Positions 27,933 through 41,157 of a stretch of DNA of 64,000 bases are shown in pieces. Within the stretch, counting starts at the first letter, position 1. Every line of letters begins with the position of its first letter. The translations under genes were made by a program, and so were the position numbers. The DNA comes from Fusarium oxysporum f. sp. lycopersici 4287 (taxonomy: Eukaryota > Ascomycota > Sordariomycetes > Hypocreales > Nectriaceae). The notes beneath the pieces are model-generated. The model saw only the letters and a program-made list of their open reading frames with translations. It did no database searches and was not told where the DNA came from. Location: positions 885,079 to 949,078 of the forward strand of contig NC_030989.1 in assembly GCF_000149955.1 (NCBI RefSeq). The letters run 5' to 3'.

Positions 27933-30051
27933 GGTGGGGGTATTAGATGAAGCTGAAGAGGATGGATAGAAGACCGCAAAAGGCACAGAAATATGCAGAC
28001 GCCGACAACAATGGAGCGACGGGGGGAGAAGAAGTTGTACAGAACAACAAGAAGACAGCGAGAAGATCAAAGTCTCGTGGTTGCTGTAGATATTGACCGC
28101 GATTGCAGAAAGTGAGGTGGCTTCAGGAGTCTGGCAGAAAAGGAGGCGGTAACGGATGGATGGCGGGGCTAAAATTATTTTGGGTCCCCTCGACCCTCCT
28201 AGCCTCCCTTAGTTGGGGCCCCACCCACGGGCCCCTGATAGATGGTGGGTGTGGGTGGTCTGGTTCTAACATGGGATTGGATGATCTATGTGATATATTT
28301 CTCTGGTTGTTGGTAGCACAATCAGGGTCAGAGTCATGATAAAGACAGGGACTCTCAGTAAAGGAGATTATTTTCAATCCAGCTTGGGTCATGGATGTGC
28401 TTACACCGGACCTGCATAAAAACGTCAGTTTTGCAGCGGTTACTTTGTAGTGTAGCTACCTAGATTAGAGAGGATCTGTTGTGAAAGGCAATCTCACTGC
28501 CAGGCACATTGACAGATCAACCTTGTCGCCCAAGCGAGGAACTGAAAGATAGCCTCCACTGTCTATAAGGGTCCTTCGACGACCAGCCCGCCCTGGACAG
28601 TTGCCAAGATCGCCTTCGACAGTAGAATACGAATATGACAACTGGCTACAGTAGTCGCAATATTGATATTGCATGAAATCTTAATCGATACGCTATTCGA
28701 CCTATGTGTAACGGACACTGTGCCATGAATGGGGACAATTAGCCTCTTAGCAACTGTCGGGGTGGCTCCCGTCCTCTCGACTCCGCCAAGATTCCGTCAA
28801 CTCCAATATCAGAGGAGCGCTCCGAGTACCATGAGGCTGATCTTGCATTAATCCGATACCTTGGTTTGATATATTTGAAACCTGCGTTCCCAGAATAATC
28901 AACGCATTGCCAACTTTATTGCTGCGGTTTGTTAGAACTTCGGAAAATGATGGCCAACGGCATTCAAAGATCCCACGCGATGAATTCGATAGTCTGTTGG
29001 TACTGTACAAAGCAGGTCCACAGAGTCTTTTGCTGTAATTTCCTAAGATGAGATGTAATTCAAGGCTCCATGGTAGATAAGATAATCACCGTCAAGAGCG
29101 TCTTTGACTGGACAATTGAGCACACTCCTAGTCACTCTATGCCACTGGCCAATCCAAAGCACGCTCAAGACTTGATCTCAATTTCTCTTCTGACCATCAC
29201 CAAATTAAAAACGAAGCCACAACTCGATGCTTATATCCGGGTTGGAGTAACTGTATGTATGTGTATCATTCTTGTCTGAGATCTGGGCTGAAGCTCGTTA
29301 GACGTGGCAAACAAGCTCGTGTTCCAGAATAACACGTATTTCGTGCAATCCGAGTTCTTCGCAATTCCTTGCAAACAACTGCCAGGAAAATGTCACTGGC
29401 TGTTGCTGACGGTCAGCCTGAGAAGCACACATGAAAATATGTAATGTCAGGGGTAGTTTGCAAGACGGGTGAGTGGGGGATTCTAAAGCAGCGATGTACC
29501 TGTACAGTGCAGCATGAATTCAGCTTTATCATGATAAGATACGGGATGTCCAATGATTGTCCAAGCAATTTCTATGATCGAATCTCTTAGATGAAGTCTG
29601 TAGCAAAACAATGTTACTAACACGAAGCGGTCAACCGTTCAAGAATTATGCCTATAGTTGGTTCACACTAGTTGTTACATGCATGTAACAAGCTTTCGCG
29701 TCTCCCTTCTTTTTTTGGCCCTTACCTCCGTTGGTCGAGCGATGATCGCGACTATTGTTTCCACAATATCGGCTCATGTAAACCGACCTTGAAACTATTA
29801 TGGTCAACATGCTGGAGCAACGAGATGAAGGGCTGGAAGGCCACGCAGAAGGCTTCGTAACCTTCGGTTAAGAAACGTCACTGGGCCCAGATATAGCAAA
29901 GGATCAACTGGCGGTTTGTGAAGTGTCTCCACCAGGCACGGCTGTTTGATAGCCTCTGACAGCATTGTATGGACTCTGAAACAGGAAGCAGATCAACCAG
30001 CCATCAGGATCGTTTTGGCGCTACTATGTAGTTTTATCAAGAGCCAACCGT

Positions 30052-30076
30052 GCGAGGCTTGCAACGCAAGGCTCGC
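30052..30076. repeat. Imperfect 10-bp inverted repeat (hairpin) beside the gap
   Basis: GCGAGGCTTG (30052-30061) and CAAGGCTCGC (30067-30076) pair at 9 of 10 positions around a 5-nt loop. It lies 3 bases from the run of N and might have contributed to the assembly break. Confidence 0.6.
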
Positions 30077-30079
30077 CTC

Positions 30080-30246
30080 NNNNNNNNNNNNNNNNNNNNN
30101 NNNNNNNNNNNNNNNNNNNNNNNNNNNNNNNNNNNNNNNNNNNNNNNNNNNNNNNNNNNNNNNNNNNNNNNNNNNNNNNNNNNNNNNNNNNNNNNNNNNN
30201 NNNNNNNNNNNNNNNNNNNNNNNNNNNNNNNNNNNNNNNNNNNNNN
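30080..30246. other. Assembly gap (167 N)
   Basis: A run of undetermined bases. Apparent reading frames crossing it are meaningless. Confidence 0.99.
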
Positions 30247-31959
30247 TAATGTTTTTAGTAATGGGAACTCTAGAGTTGGTATCCACCATGAGCCAGCTTT
30301 GAACAATGCACGGCGAGTCGTGGCTCAACATGGTTACAGGGACCCCTTCTGGGTTTCCAAGGATTGGTACATTTCCTCAGCTCGGTTTGATATCTCACTG
30401 TATCTGTCTCCGTATGTTCTCTACATAATACTGTGGCTTTCTGACACGATCAAAATGGGTCCTTGGCCCCCTAACAATGCTTAAGTGAAAGCCAAGTTCG
30501 GCAAACTGGGCCTTGAAGAAACGGCCCAAGATGATGGACCTCTGAGCCGTCTCGGCTGGATCTGCAGATATGTGGATGAACTGGTGTTGAGATTCTGGTT
30601 ACGTTTTTATGCCAAGCTGGATCTACCGATTAACTTGTTGGAGACATGACAAAGCAAACTATGATGGTTACTTCAGGCCACGGTAAGCTTTCTTAAGTGA
30701 AGATTAGGATTTTAACGCGCCACACAGTCTGTTTAACCAGCAGCTATAGTGCTAAAGGAAGTTGAAGGAGCATAACGAAGACCATAATTCAAGGTGGGTT
30801 GCCGAAGCTGTTCTGGCTGTATGTAGTTATAACTTACCTAGGTTATAAGCTCAATCATTCCGTGCCGCTGAAGGAAGAAAGAATGCTGTGTGTTGAATAT
30901 CTGCCGCTCATGGCCAAGGCGCAAACCGAGACGAGATTAGAGTGACGCATGTTTCTGGTTGAGGAGTATTATACGAATATAGACCGCGTAAGTGAGGGCC
31001 AGAACGTCAATGTCATGGGAATGCAAGAATGAAGCTTCGCAGTCCGAGGAATCGATAGACCGAATTAATTGCCTCAAGAGAATAGCTTGTGAACTTTACA
31101 GAACTCATGTATTATGCGAACCACACTTTACTTGTTCTTGGGTTTGTTTCCTTTACTAGACAGGATCTAGGTCTTTCCTGACTGTATTTAGACGAAAATG
31201 TCCAAATTCGAGATGGTTCCGGCAGTTGGAGGTTCGCCCAACGGGGGGCGGGGTGTGAAGGTCTCCATCGTTGACAGTTGACAGTTGGAGACACCTGAGG
31301 ATAGATACCAAGTCGACACCAAGTTCTCGAAGATAGGCATTCTCTTCAAGAAACTGACAGCTATTAAAGGAACAGTGCTGATTGAATGGCTTAACTATTC
31401 TAGCATGCATTTGTTCCTTCTGTCGCTGGTTGATAGGTACCTACATCCAATAGTATCTTGAATTGAGCCATTCAGCCACAAACATTCCTCCCTTGAACTT
31501 TCACCATCATCGCAAAGTCCAGATTCACATCGAAATGCAGTAAGCGCACAGTGCAAAAAGACCCCTCAGCTTATCTGGCAACGACAATTGGAGGGCGATC
31601 TTCCAACGTGGGCGGGATGATTCGCCAGGCTTGGCTCGGCCGTAACTAGCGGATGCCATTGAATAGAACCACATCAGCCAGTTCCTGTTGCAGTTACAGT
31701 ATCTGTACACAGTACCTTGCATCCCTACAGCAGTTGCCCCTGTACACGCGTCAAATCAGCTTTTGCAGGCTTCGGGTGCCACACGGCTGGGCGTACCAGT
31801 ACCTGAGCATGAGAATTGTCTCATTCCGTCATCCACTTTGTTCGTGTTCAACTGGCTGAAGGCTTAGTGCTAGTCAGTCAGTCACTGCAGGGTCGGCCAC
31901 CCGTGCTGAGCTTTGTGGCTCCTCCACTAGTATGCATCAAAATGCTAATTTCAGAGGGG

Positions 31960-32545
31960 AAAACCCTTCCATAACATTTTTCTGATTGCCGCGCCTCACC
32001 CTTGACTGATTCCTAGCTTGCCTTGCCTCCAACCAAAATAACAATAATAGCCCACACCACACCCCCTGGATGAGATTTGGAGATCTAGTCAACATTGCCT
32101 ATTCCCCTTTTACCAACTGAAGTACCCTTCTTCATCCCAAGCCATCCCTCTCATTCCTTTTTTCATTTCCTCCCTCTTTCTTCTTCTTGTGCCAGAGACG
32201 ACTTCTTGTCTTGCTGCCTTGTTTCTTCAGTCTTTCTCTTTACCCTATCCCTTGCGAAACCAAGCCACCTTGAACCAAAGTCCAAGGAGCTCAACGTTTT
32301 TTCGCCTTTTTTCTCTTCTTTGAGACCTTGTCTCTCCTAGGCCCCGCCAAATTGCATATCAAGCACCCCTCGCCTTTTCCGATTCTATTCCATTACAGGA
32401 CTCGGCTGTCCGTCCGCTCGTTTGCGCGTCCCCCCTAAAATCTGTCTTCAAGGGGTCTCTTATCTACAACCACGACTTTTCTCGCCGACAGCCTCAACCA
32501 TCTTCAATCGCATCCTTTACATCACCAACAACCAAATTAATCATA
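31960..32545 (+). promoter_or_regulatory. Pyrimidine-rich leader/promoter of the TPT transporter gene
   Basis: Dense C/T tracts (for example 32130-32240) precede the ATG at 32546, whose context (AATCATAATG) is typical of filamentous fungi. The exact transcription start is not visible. Confidence 0.45.
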
Positions 32546-33947
32546 ATGTCGGCTGACGAAAAGATCCGCGTCTCAGGCGAGACGCCTCGTGCGACCACTC
32601 CTGTTCTTCCAACGGTTAACCCCGGTCTCGAGAAGTCACAGTCTGCTCGCGCTTCAATTCACCCTACTTTCTATGTTATGTCAGTAGTTTTCTCGACTAT
32701 CCCACGAATTGACTTTACGATGCGCCAGAACCTTTGCTAACCACATTGTGCAGTGCATGGATTGGTTTTTCATCATCCGTCATCCTGTTCAACAAATGGC
32801 TCCTTGATACCCTCAACTTCCGTACGTTGTCAACATTATTGGGATGTATCTGCTCCTTTGCTGACAAGTCAACTCCCAGGCTACCCCGTCATTCTAACGA
32901 CCTACCACTTGACCTTCTCGACAGTCGTCACTCAGATTATGGCCCGATGGACTCCTTACCTTGACGGCCGCAAGACGGTTAAGATGACAGCTCGCGTTTA
33001 CATCCGTGCCGTTGTTCCCATCGGTATCTTCTTCAGCTTGAGTTTGATCTGCGGAAATTTGACATATCTCTACCTTTCTGTTGCTTTCATTCAGATGCTC
33101 AAGGCTACCACGCCCGTCGCCGTTCTCATCTCTGGCTGGATTCTGGGTGTTTCTGCTCCCAACCTCAAGCAGTTCCTCAATGTCTCCGCCATTGTTGTCG
33201 GTGTCATCATTGCTTCCATGGGCGAAATCCACTTCGTCACTGTTGGTGTGCTCTTCCAGATGGGCGGTATCATTTTCGAGGCTCTGCGACTTACCATGGT
33301 CCAGCGCCTGCTGAGCTCAGCTGACTACAAGATGGACCCTCTCGTCTCTCTGTACTATTTTGCTCCCATCTGCGCTGTCATGAACGGTGTGGTTGCTCTT
33401 ATTTGGGAGATCCCCAGGTGCTCGATGGCTGAGGTTTACCACGTTGGTCTGTTCACTTTCTTCCTGAACGGTCTCTGCGCTTTTATGCTCAATGTCTCCG
33501 TCGTCTTCCTGGTATGTTTCCCTCGGCAATTCCCACGCCACTTCATACTAACTTGACTCTCAGATTGGCAAGACTTCTGCTGTCGTCCTCACGCTCTGCG
33601 GTGTTCTCAAGGATATTCTCCTGGTCATTGCTTCTATGATGATCTGGGGCACCCAGGTTACTGGTCTCCAATTCTTTGGCTACTCCATTGCTCTTGGTGG
33701 CATGGTCTACTATAAGCTCGGCTACGAGCAGATCAAGGGCCACATTGCTGATGCCAACCGACAGTGGGCTGAGTTTGGTGCTCGCAAGCCCATTCTCCGC
33801 AAGGTCACCATTATCATCGCCACCGCTTTCCTCATCTTCACCTTCTTTGGTGGCCTTGCTCCTGGTTACTCCTCAGAGGTTGATCCCACTAGACTGGCCA
33901 ATGAGGTGTCCAACCGTTTCGGCATCAACGATGCCCAGCACGTCTAA
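32546..33947 (+). CDS. TPT/DUF250-family membrane transporter
   Basis: Exons 32546-32679, 32754-32821, 32880-33511 and 33564-33947 give 405 residues. Phases 2, 1 and 0 are consistent and all introns are 52-74 bp with GT-AG ends. After a ~45-residue Ser/Thr-rich cytoplasmic N-terminus come about ten hydrophobic helices, starting at AWIGFSSSVILFNKWLL. The helix signatures ILFNKW, SVAFIQMLKATTPV and GEIHFVTVGVLFQ are typical of the triose-phosphate/nucleotide-sugar transporter superfamily (SLC35-like). A Golgi or ER location with a nucleotide-sugar or phosphorylated substrate is expected from the family; the substrate cannot be read from sequence. It converges with the eL27 gene. Confidence 0.9.
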
Positions 33948-34719
33948 AGCTCTGTATTATATGGTGCCAATGGGAAACAAGACCCTGACGTTTACTTCAC
34001 GGGGCGAACGGCGATCTAAGGAACCTCTTTTCTATATCCGTTATTTCCTTATGTATTACGCCCAACCAAGTTGTTGAACTTGGTCTGAATGTGTCCACAG
34101 TCGGATTGACTTGGCTCACTTTTCTGTGGATTGGAGACTTTTTGATATATTCTGTTTGATTGGGGAAGGGAGGTCTTATGAAGTGTAAAGCCATAGAGCT
34201 GGGCGCAGAGCGCGAGGTAGCGGTCCTATGCATGAACCGCATCACGAAAGGTCTAATTGATGTGTAACTCTAGACGGCGTTTGGCCATAGACATGTAGAA
34301 ACGAAACGGTTAAGAAAAACCTACCATAACAAAAGTTCATTGACCTATTTTCCCTCTCTTTCGTTTCACCGGGTTTAGTTTGTGCGCGTAATGTACGTTT
34401 TGACGGTAAATTTTGATTCATGTTATGGATTTCGTAAACCTCGTAGACATTCAACCGTCAAGAAAAGTCCTCAAGGTCTATTCAACACCTCATTGATGGC
34501 ACCAATTCATTGAACTCCGCCAGTGGTATCCTTCGGTCGGGACAACACGTCCGTCCGATCCGCGTTGTATATTGACGCTACAATCACGCGGCAAGTAGAG
34601 ATCTGGTTGTGATTTAAGAAACTTCATATTGAGCCCATAAAAACCGGCGTTCCTTAATGCCATCGATGCTCTGTACATCCCGCCAACTCCCTAACCGTGA
34701 TGGAGAAACGATTCCTTTT
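33948..34719. other. Intergenic 3' regions of convergent genes
   Basis: 3' flanks of the TPT transporter (+) and eL27 (-). No coding or RNA feature seen. Confidence 0.5.
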
Positions 34720-35463
34720 TTAAAACTCTGTGGTGGGTGGTTAGCAACGCTTCTAATTCAAATGCATGTCAAGAGCACTAGGCGGGTTTTGATGCAGCTC
34801 TGCTCGGGTGGTATGGCGCAGCGATGGTATAACATACTGAGAGGGGTGAAGAACCATCGGTTCTTGCCGCTGGTGTATCGCTCCTCGAGCACCTTCTTGA
34901 CAGTCTTCTTGGCATCCTCGCGCTGGGAAACCTCCTTGAAGGTGTCGTTAGAGACGGCGCCCTTGAGGCCCTCGAGCTCCAGGGTGTAGCGAGTGGGCAT
35001 CAAGTGGTTGTAGTTGATGACCTTGATGAAAGGCTTGATCTTGTTTCGCTTCTCCTGGCGGGTCTTGGACATGCGGCGGGTGATCTTGGAGGGGTATCGC
35101 TCAATGCCGGCAACCAGGGCGTGGCCGAAAGGGTGAGGCTTGTTGCCGTTGTCAACGGGCTGGATGATGACAACCTATTTGAAGCATATCGAGTCAGCGA
35201 AATGTTTCCTTGAAGAAAACGACGGCAAGAATCGTTCCCATCATAGCATTCCTGCGAGTTCTGCGCTCCGTGTCTTGTCATATAAAACACCAATGACCTC
35301 TTCGTTTCAATCCCTTCCCTCAACGCTATCTTGCTCGGATGCTGCAGAACTCGGGAAATGCCATGGAACAGCAGTATGAAATCTGTCGAGCGCGTCGTAC
35401 CTTCTTTCCGGCGTATCTGCCGCGGGTGATGATGGCGACTCGGCCGACCTTGAGGAACTTCAT
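34720..35463 (-). CDS. RPL27: 60S ribosomal protein eL27
   Basis: Exons 35463-35401, 35174-34838 and 34727-34720 give 135 residues, the normal eL27 length. Exon 1 encodes [21 protein letters not shown]. Exon 2 begins [10 protein letters not shown] and ends FFTPL plus one base. The last exon is only 8 nt: it completes a Lys codon, then Phe and stop, giving the expected family ending PLKF. Its intron (110 bp, GTATGT donor, GCTAAC branch, CACAG acceptor) is needed, because reading through adds an unrelated tail. The first intron is 226 bp, long for this window but common in ribosomal protein genes. The protein is a structural component of the large subunit. Confidence 0.95.
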
Positions 35464-35794
35464 CTTGTCCGGCGGTGTGTTGTCTGCTGGTTAGTGAAGT
35501 TGCGAGGAGTTGTCAAGACAAGTTCAAATTACGCACCAAAATATTTTGTGTGGGCTGGTGTGCAAGCGAGACCCAGCTAGTCACATGACAAGGTGCCTTC
35601 CATTTTTCGGAGTGTCCTGTGTGCTGAGGGGTCCGTGCATGAGGACCTGCCCTGAACTTTTCGAGGCACTCATTCTGTATTACCTAAGCTTGGTTGGCGG
35701 CTCCAATTGTTGGGATGGGTGTTAGGCAAAGCTCCCCCATTGAGCCACCTCACCTCATCATTGTTCATATACTTGATAAGATAGGAATATCACG
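35464..35794. promoter_or_regulatory. Divergent promoter between eL27 and the NCE101-like gene
   Basis: 331 bp separate the two start codons, so promoters must overlap or lie close together. No specific site is identified. Confidence 0.5.
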
Positions 35795-36025
35795 ATGCCT
35801 GCACCAACATATATCATCTCCCGCGCTGCGGATCCAATTTTTGGTGTCTTGATTGGCCTGTCAGCCGCAGCAACCAGAATCAACCGCGAAGAAAAGGACA
35901 AAGGTCGAACAACTCAACAGACTCTTGAAGCTGCGCGACGGTAATCCCGCAAATTATTAGCTTGAAATAAGATAGAAACTGACTACCAGCATAGACGAGT
36001 TGGACTTTCTTCCAAGTCTTCGTGA
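35795..36025 (+). CDS. NCE101: NCE101-like non-classical export small protein
   Basis: A short two-exon gene. Exons 35795-35940 and 35995-36025 (54-bp intron, GTAATC donor, CTGAC branch, CATAG acceptor, phase 2) give 58 residues. The N-terminus reads MPAPTYIISRAADPIFGVLI, followed by a short hydrophobic stretch and INREEKDKGRTTQQTLEA, which fits the Nce101 family of tiny single-span membrane proteins linked in yeast to non-classical secretion. The ending ARRRVGLSSKSS fits the family's basic tail. An alternative acceptor 5 nt upstream would give a longer ending (RIDELDFLPS...); I prefer the shorter form because of family length. Confidence 0.8.
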
Positions 36026-36137
36026 TTATGTCTGGGCTCGCTTCGACACCTGAGTCACTACTGGTTTTGCCAACTTTCAAGATCTTAATGGCATGTCAAG
36101 CCTTTTTTGGATATTCTGTCTCATTATATACATGCAC

Positions 36138-36935
36138 CTAGTCACCAAAAGACGGACCATATTCCTTCTTCATTGCTTCTCGAACAATTTGTCCGCAGAG
36201 TTTGGCCGTTGGGTTGACACTCACGGCCAAGCCCTTTGCAATTGGATTTCCGTACCTTCCACCAAACGCTAGGTCTCGAGATGCAGCACCCTCAAAGTCG
36301 AGCTTTTCCCATTTGGATTCTTCAAGGGTCCCATCGATATCCAAAGAACGACTTAGCATTAGTCTGGCTGTTTTCAGATATAATGCAGCTCTTTGCGTGT
36401 GAGCCATAGACAGAGTGCGTGCAACCTGAGGAGAAATAGGCATGGTTGGTGATGAAGGGGTGAGGAGTGCGATTGATGCTTCGATATCGCTCAGTGCTGT
36501 GACAACAGCTTTTTTCCTTTCCGCCTGGTCGGGTGACTCAATTAAGGGCGCGGAGTTGTCTTTGGTATCGGAGAGCATCATCGCATCTCCGTATAGCCGC
36601 CTGAGGATCTGTACACGGTTGTTTCTGGCGCTGGCGTAGTTGGGATGCTCAGCAATCATACTCTCAACCGCCGAAAGGCTTTGCTGATAACCCTTGACAG
36701 CAATATCTTTTCCTTCTTCAGATCCAAGACTCTTCAACTGGGTTTCAAGGCTCTGGATGGAACGAATAATATCTCGCTCCCTCTCGACTACTCGCTCATA
36801 TATCGTGGCATCTGTGATGTTTGGGTCCCGTGGTAATGAGGAGTCGAGAATGATACCGGCATATGGGTTTGACTCCGGATCCTTGATTTTCTCGAGAATA
36901 TTGATATCGTGTTTGCTTAAGCATACAGATGCCAT
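36138..36935 (-). CDS. TTC36-like tetratricopeptide repeat protein
   Basis: Single exon, 265 residues, ATG at 36935. The N-terminal part (SKHDINILEKIKDPESNPYA) matches the TTC36 pattern of a short acidic leader with an xILExIxxPxxP-type segment. TPR-like helices follow: YQQSLSAVESMIAEHPNYAS then ARNNRVQILRRLYGDAMM, and later MAHTQRAALYLKTA. The C-terminus NPTAKLCGQIVREAM matches the family ending LNPYAALCN...M. TPR proteins act as adaptors. In mammals TTC36 is reported to bind and stabilise 4-hydroxyphenylpyruvate dioxygenase. The next gene, divergently transcribed 1.07 kb away, encodes that enzyme. The functional pairing in this fungus is inference. Confidence 0.82.
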   Translation of the reverse strand: MASVCLSKHDINILEKIKDPESNPYAGIILDSSLPRDPNITDATIYERVVERERDIIRSIQSLETQLKSLGSEEGKDIAVKGYQQSLSAVESMIAEHPNYASARNNRVQILRRLYGDAMMLSDTKDNSAPLIESPDQAERKKAVVTALSDIEASIALLTPSSPTMPISPQVARTLSMAHTQRAALYLKTARLMLSRSLDIDGTLEESKWEKLDFEGAASRDLAFGGRYGNPIAKGLAVSVNPTAKLCGQIVREAMKKEYGPSFGD

Positions 36936-37268
36936 TTCGACTGTTGTTGAGCAGTGGCTGAGCAGATGAAGATAACTCAGTGATTCAATTTGTTGAGACC
37001 TTCGATTCTGATATTCGGCGAGGACGATAGACTCAGAAAACTACCTCAGGAGGTGTAAATCCTGGAACGTTCGGGATCTGATGTGACGTGCTGAGCGAAA
37101 GAGATGACGCTGAAAAGGGCTGGCTCATGTTCTAAATATCATTCCTGGTATGGGCATGCTGGATAAGCCGACCTGCTTGAAAGATGTCTCGGCTTTAGCG
37201 GGAGATGATCGATACTCAGGCGACTAGTTCTCTGCATTGTCGTGCATCTCTCATTCGCAAGGATGTTT

Positions 37269-37299
37269 CGGCCGGCTTTGCTGCTGACAGTTCCGCAGT
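37269..37299 (+). repeat. Composite promoter element, copy 1
   Basis: CGGCCGG at 37269-37275, a 13-bp spacer, then AGTTCCGCAGT at 37289-37299. The 11-mer is repeated exactly in copy 2. Candidate site for a Zn2Cys6 factor. Confidence 0.5.
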
Positions 37300-37405
37300 C
37301 CATCATAGGGCATGCCGCCATAGAGTGCTCGTTAAGCCGTGTTGAGACTTCTGGAAGTAGTCGGCCAATGTCGGCTTGGGGCGGCTGGCGCCGCAGCGGG
37401 ACACT

Positions 37406-37426
37406 CGGCCGGGGAAGTTCCGCAGT
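37406..37426 (+). repeat. Composite promoter element, copy 2
   Basis: CGGCCGG at 37406-37412, a 3-bp spacer, then AGTTCCGCAGT at 37416-37426. Same order and orientation as copy 1 with a shorter spacer. Confidence 0.5.
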
Positions 37427-37972
37427 GATAACCTCAAAACCACCAACAACAACCTTCGGCACTACCGCCTTTGAGATCGATCAATTGGGCTCTCTTGGCT
37501 CTCTGATGATATCAATCAGACCGCCGTCTGACGCGGAAGCCCCGCGCGTGACCCTTAACCCTGCCATGACGGGCATGGCTTTGCTTTCTTACGCCGCAAA
37601 CCCCATTGGTTCCCAGTTTCATTGAAACTCTGAAAGCCAACGAGGATGTTACCGATGGATATGACTGGTATGAGCTATCTCCCGTTTATCCTGGCAGGCC
37701 TGTCTTGGGCCGTATAATGCCTTCTCCAGGCGGAGCCGTTCCGTGTAAGAAATGACAAAGAAACAAGCAAAACTTGTTGCTTCATGGTTAAGCCGGGCTT
37801 GAATCAAATTGGGATTTCTTACATATACTCGCCTGTAGCCCCCCATCTCATCCGTAGCCATCAACTCAAGTCAGTTACGAACTTCCTGCATACCTAGCTT
37901 CTCGGAGCCACCACACGGAAACAATTTGACCCTAACACACAAGCCTCAAACAAAACGTTTATTCTATTCTGA

Positions 37973-39283
<1,311 letters not shown>

Positions 39284-39697
39284 AAGGGATGTCTCTGAGA
39301 TGGGGCATACCAATGAGGGGAAATCAAAATTGCATCACATATGCATATACATAACCATATTGCATGGGGAGGATTCAAGGAGAAACAAAATTTCGTGGAA
39401 GCATGAGACGAGTTTGCGATAGCATGTCATTATTGCAATACTGGACAGGGATAAACCACACCAGTGCCTACGAGCCATTTGCCCATGGGATACTTAGACT
39501 GAAATGAAATAAAACTTGACAGAAACTTTAGTTCCTAATGCGCCACTTCGAGGTCGTTATTTGCGATGCTTACTCACAGTATTTATGACATGGATGAATG
39601 TTGCCTCGTCTTTTGTTCGCTCCTGGGATTTCAACCTCCCTTCTCTCTTAAGCCACACATGATGACACATAGTTTTACACACATACAGTCTCAACCT
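39284..39697. other. Intergenic 3' regions between HPPD and SSL1
   Basis: 414 bp between convergent genes. Nothing else seen. Confidence 0.5.
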
Positions 39698-41157
39698 CTA
39701 TGTCATTACAACATCACCGTTGGTATATGCAGCTGTGCCGTTCGGCTCACCCGATGAGGCAGCGGCATCTGTCTTAGATAATAAGCTCTGGCAGCCCGGG
39801 CAGTTGTGGACAACCTCATGGGCAAAGACGTCACAGTCGATGCAAAAGTGTTGTCCACACACTTCACATGCATATCGCCCGCTTTCACTGACACCCTTGG
39901 CTGTCTTTGGTGCGCCACTGTCTTCTCTAGACTTATCGGGTGCTTTGCCCTTTGGTGGCTCAGGAAATGGCGCTAAGCATGAAAAGCAAGCTGCAGAGCG
40001 GCTGGCTTTAGTCCAGGGCACTTCAACCCAGTTCCGTAACGGGAAGAGATGATGATATGAGCGGGCAAGATGAGTCGATAGAATAAGGGTGAGGTCACAA
40101 GCTGGACACTCAGCTGGGATGCGGCACACACGAGCGCCGCAACGGGTGCAGAGATATCCCTCTCGGAACGGCCGATTATGGCACGCGCAGTAACTTGTAG
40201 TCCCGTTAGGAACAAGTGTCCGGGACGGGAAGCCCATCATGAGAAGACTGGCTGTGCTCTGTTCAGCCGTGCGTGTCACAGGGGGTGTCGTGGCTGCGAG
40301 GAAAAGTTCGCGGAAATGGACCTCGTCCATCGCGATATTGTATTGTGACTCATCACCGGCATTCGTTCGTGAACACAGATCAGCGCAAATAGCGACCTGG
40401 GCGGAAAGACCGACAATCGAGACACGTATTCGATCCGTGATCAGATTGCCAATGGTTTCATGGATATCGCCCGGGTCGCTCGATAGTAATGCGCCATAGA
40501 TAATGAGTACTTCTCGTGTGCCGTGAGAAGGCGCATGGCTATAGCAAGTCAGTTTGACTGTTCCTCCATCGTGGCGCAGTTATAAACTCACAACAGAGCT
40601 CCTCGACACATCTCCAGAGCGTTCTGCAAGCTTGGGTTGCCTTGAGGATCTTCGTTCTCCAGCCCTTTCAGCTTTTCCAAGTGTTCTGTCGGGTTTCCTC
40701 CAACATCGCTAATCCTCACAGCAACACCATCTCGCATACCAATGATTCCTAGTTGAGAAATAGGATTTTGTTCAAAGAACTCTCGCACAAAGGCAGCCGC
40801 GTAGCTCAGCATGAGGCGATACCTTGTAGGTAGCAGATCCTTCTCGGTCATAGCGAAGGACATATCCAGCACAAGCACCATATGCCGAATAATTCCTCTT
40901 TGTAGGGGCGTCGTATCGCGTAATAATCGCTTCCGCTTCTCAGCCTCAAGCGCTGTGAGACTCAGTATTCCGTCTTCTTCCTCTGGTAGATTCGTCTCCC
41001 AAGTTCGTTTCGAGACTTCCCATGCTCTAGCTGAGTCGCCTTTTCTCGATTTGGCAGTTTTTCCTTTCGCCGCTTGAGGATCGTCGTCTGTGACGCGGTG
41101 ATCCATGAGATCATCATCCGACATGTCGGCGACATACTCGCCGTCAGAGTCGGCCAT
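39698..41157 (-). CDS. SSL1: TFIIH core subunit SSL1/p44
   Basis: Exons 41157-40592 and 40538-39698 (53-bp intron, GTGAGT donor, CTGAC branch, phase 2) give 468 residues. After an acidic N-terminus (MADSDGEYVADMSDDD) comes the Ssl1-like von Willebrand A domain (RHMVLVLDMSFAMTEKDLL). It continues across the intron as GALF/HAPSHGTREVLIIYGAL. The C-terminal half has paired-cysteine zinc modules: CACHNRPFREGYLCTRCGARVC with CPAC, and a final RING-like CEVCGQHFCIDCD with HNCPGC. The subunit activates the XPD/Rad3 helicase in the TFIIH complex for transcription initiation and nucleotide excision repair. The Pro/Lys-rich linker before the last zinc module is somewhat long. Confidence 0.95.

Larger units (their letters stand above)
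27933..32545. other. Intergenic region containing the assembly gap
   Basis: 4.6 kb between the divergent UGM (-) and TPT transporter (+) genes. Reading frames are short and without motifs. The part from about 31960 to 32545 is strongly C/T-rich on the plus strand and is probably the leader and promoter of the transporter. Missing sequence at 30080-30246 prevents a full reading of the middle. Confidence 0.45.

Noticed and set aside
29946..30484. Reading frames across the run of N
   Set aside because: Translation of undetermined bases has no meaning.
34758..34837. Extended C-terminus of eL27
   Set aside because: Reads into an intron; the tail is unlike any eL27, while splicing gives the family ending PLKF.
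37242..37625. 127-codon plus-strand frame between the TTC36-like gene and HPPD
   Set aside because: No recognisable motif, lies in the shared promoter and overlaps the repeated elements; probably chance.
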